Below, one piece after another: positions 33,770 to 34,473 of a stretch of 34,473 nucleotides of DNA. The stretch is from Selenomonadaceae bacterium (GTDB lineage Bacteria > Bacillota > Negativicutes > Selenomonadales > Selenomonadaceae): the NCBI GenBank assembly GCA_017446845.1, contig JAFSOQ010000137.1, positions 1 through 34,473 of the forward strand. Reading direction: 5' to 3'. A model generated the notes under the pieces. It did no database searches and had not been told where the DNA came from. It was given only the letters and a program-made list of their open reading frames with translations. The position numbers and the translations under genes are program-made. The first letter of the stretch is position 1; each line of letters opens with the position of its first letter.

Positions 33770-33798
33770 AATAAAATTTCACAAACAGAAATTTTATT
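33770..33798. repeat. Perfect 11-bp AT-rich inverted repeat
   Basis: AATAAAATTTC (33770-33780) and GAAATTTTATT (33788-33798) are exact inverted copies around ACAAACA. It lies between the divergent rpsB promoter and the phage-type gene. It could be a terminator-like hairpin or an operator. Confidence 0.65.
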
Positions 33799-33804
33799 CA
33801 CATA

Positions 33805-34473
33805 ATGCAAAACCCCTTCAAGATAGCACAGCTAGCTTTGTAAAACTTTGTAATCTACCGTCACGAACTCTGCGCAACTGTAAAGTATATTGCCGTCGAA
33901 TTTGTAACGGTTGACGTTTAGCAGAATGTACTTGTAGAATTTACAGCGGCGGGGCGAAAAAAAGTAGAAAGTATCAGTGCTCAAGAACAAAAATTATTGC
34001 TCGTAAAACATTTGCCACAACTTATTCGTGAGGCTAAGGAACTTCAAAAAGCGAACGCTACAAAAGAACGACACAAAGATGACATCTTTTATTATATGAA
34101 AAATAGTGCCGTGATAGACGGAACCCCAGTTCCTGTTCACATTACTTTGGTTAAGCACAATACAAGGCGCATTCAATTTTACAATCATGCAGTAGAAACG
34201 GAAAATGCGCCGGTAAATTCTGCGGAACCAGTATCTTCAAAAGAAGCCCTCGGTCTTCCGCCCGTCGGCGCACCTTCCAAAAAAAATATACCACAATCGG
34301 AAAACAATATCAAATATTCAATCGGAAACGACAATTCCTCCGAATCGCTCAAGCAGAAAATCAAAAATAAAATATCCTCACTGTTTGACGGCAAAGTATC
34401 GAGTATTCGGCGCGAGAAAAAAATCACGGAAAATCTGCGGGCATTGAGCGGGCACAGAATTCTTTACGGCAAT
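33805..34473 (+). pseudogene. Phage-type large polyvalent protein, broken near its start and cut by the window end
   Basis: From about 33922 to the window end one frame stays open. Its first part (LPQLIREAKELQKANATKER, KDDIFYYMKNSAVIDGTPVP, VHITLVKHNTRRIQFYNHAV) resembles the small LPD/PBECR-type domains found in large polyvalent proteins of phages and prophages. A proline/serine linker with NNIKYSIG follows, a motif that often separates domains in those proteins, then a lysine-rich helical stretch. In the same frame upstream there is an ATG at 33805, but TAA (33841-33843) and TAG (33919-33921) interrupt it, and no in-frame ATG, GTG or TTG with a ribosome binding site follows the TAG closely. 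I therefore treat it as 5'-decayed. Family naming is from memory and tentative. Confidence 0.5.

Noticed and set aside
33841..33921. Recoded stop codons (TAA/TAG read as sense) in the phage-type gene
   Set aside because: Both TAA and TAG occur and all host genes here use standard stops; simple decay is more economical.
1..34473. tRNA and rRNA genes
   Set aside because: No T-loop GGTTCRANYC-type sequence in a cloverleaf context and no rRNA-like segment was found by reading both strands.

Overview
The window looks like chromosomal DNA of an anaerobic, diderm-type Firmicute, most likely a Negativicutes/Selenomonadales relative. This is an inference from gene content: a CBS/DRTGG-regulated family II pyrophosphatase, hybrid-cluster protein Hcp, a NarK-type transporter, amino-acid ABC transporters and strong AGGAGG ribosome binding sites. 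No rRNA or tRNA gene was seen, so the placement is not secure. The DNA is AT-rich, with many A4T4 runs inside genes.

Left part (1-11.1 kb), an accessory and decaying region: a truncated IS30-type transposase; a glucose PTS EIICB gene destroyed by frameshifts; an intact two-gene amino-acid ABC transporter with odd domain architecture; a Tat-exported amidohydrolase; a complete but frameshifted ISAs1-type element (7243-8341) that has cut a GIY-YIG nuclease gene; the intact pyrophosphatase gene; then a scrap zone (10.4-11.1 kb) with an IS5-type fragment, the 3' end of a group IIC intron (domain V readable) and a fragment of a Gfo/Idh/MocA dehydrogenase.

Middle part (11.2-20.2 kb), a nitrogen-oxide/molybdenum module: hcp, a molybdopterin-binding protein, moeA, moaA, a MOSC-MogA fusion and a mobA-mobB fusion form one tight operon. 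A Crp/Fnr-type regulator converges on it and a narK-type transporter diverges from the regulator. The hcp and narK promoters carry the same operator, TGTGR-N6-TCACTTACA, at the same place (centred at -41.5 of the inferred start sites), and the regulator keeps the R-E-x3-R recognition helix of E. coli CRP. This suggests one activator switches on transport, detoxification and cofactor synthesis together. No molybdoenzyme, moaC, moaD or moaE is in the window.

Right-middle part (20.2-31.6 kb), a probable defence island: a single-chain restriction-modification enzyme (N-terminal PD-(D/E)XK-like region, N6-adenine methylase core, C-terminal target-recognition region) converges on a six-gene operon with three different dynamin-like GTPases (765, 779 and 785 residues), an unrecognised 373-residue protein, a two-helix membrane-anchored coiled-coil protein and a 77-residue helical protein. 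All junctions overlap or are 3 bases apart. This is the best candidate here for an undescribed system: a multi-dynamin membrane-remodelling complex, possibly antiviral.

Right end (31.7-34.5 kb): rpsB-tsf on the minus strand with a clear promoter, whose three non-coding flanks each hold a palindrome-like element built from 7-base repeats. The window ends in a phage-type large polyvalent protein gene that has in-frame stops near its start.
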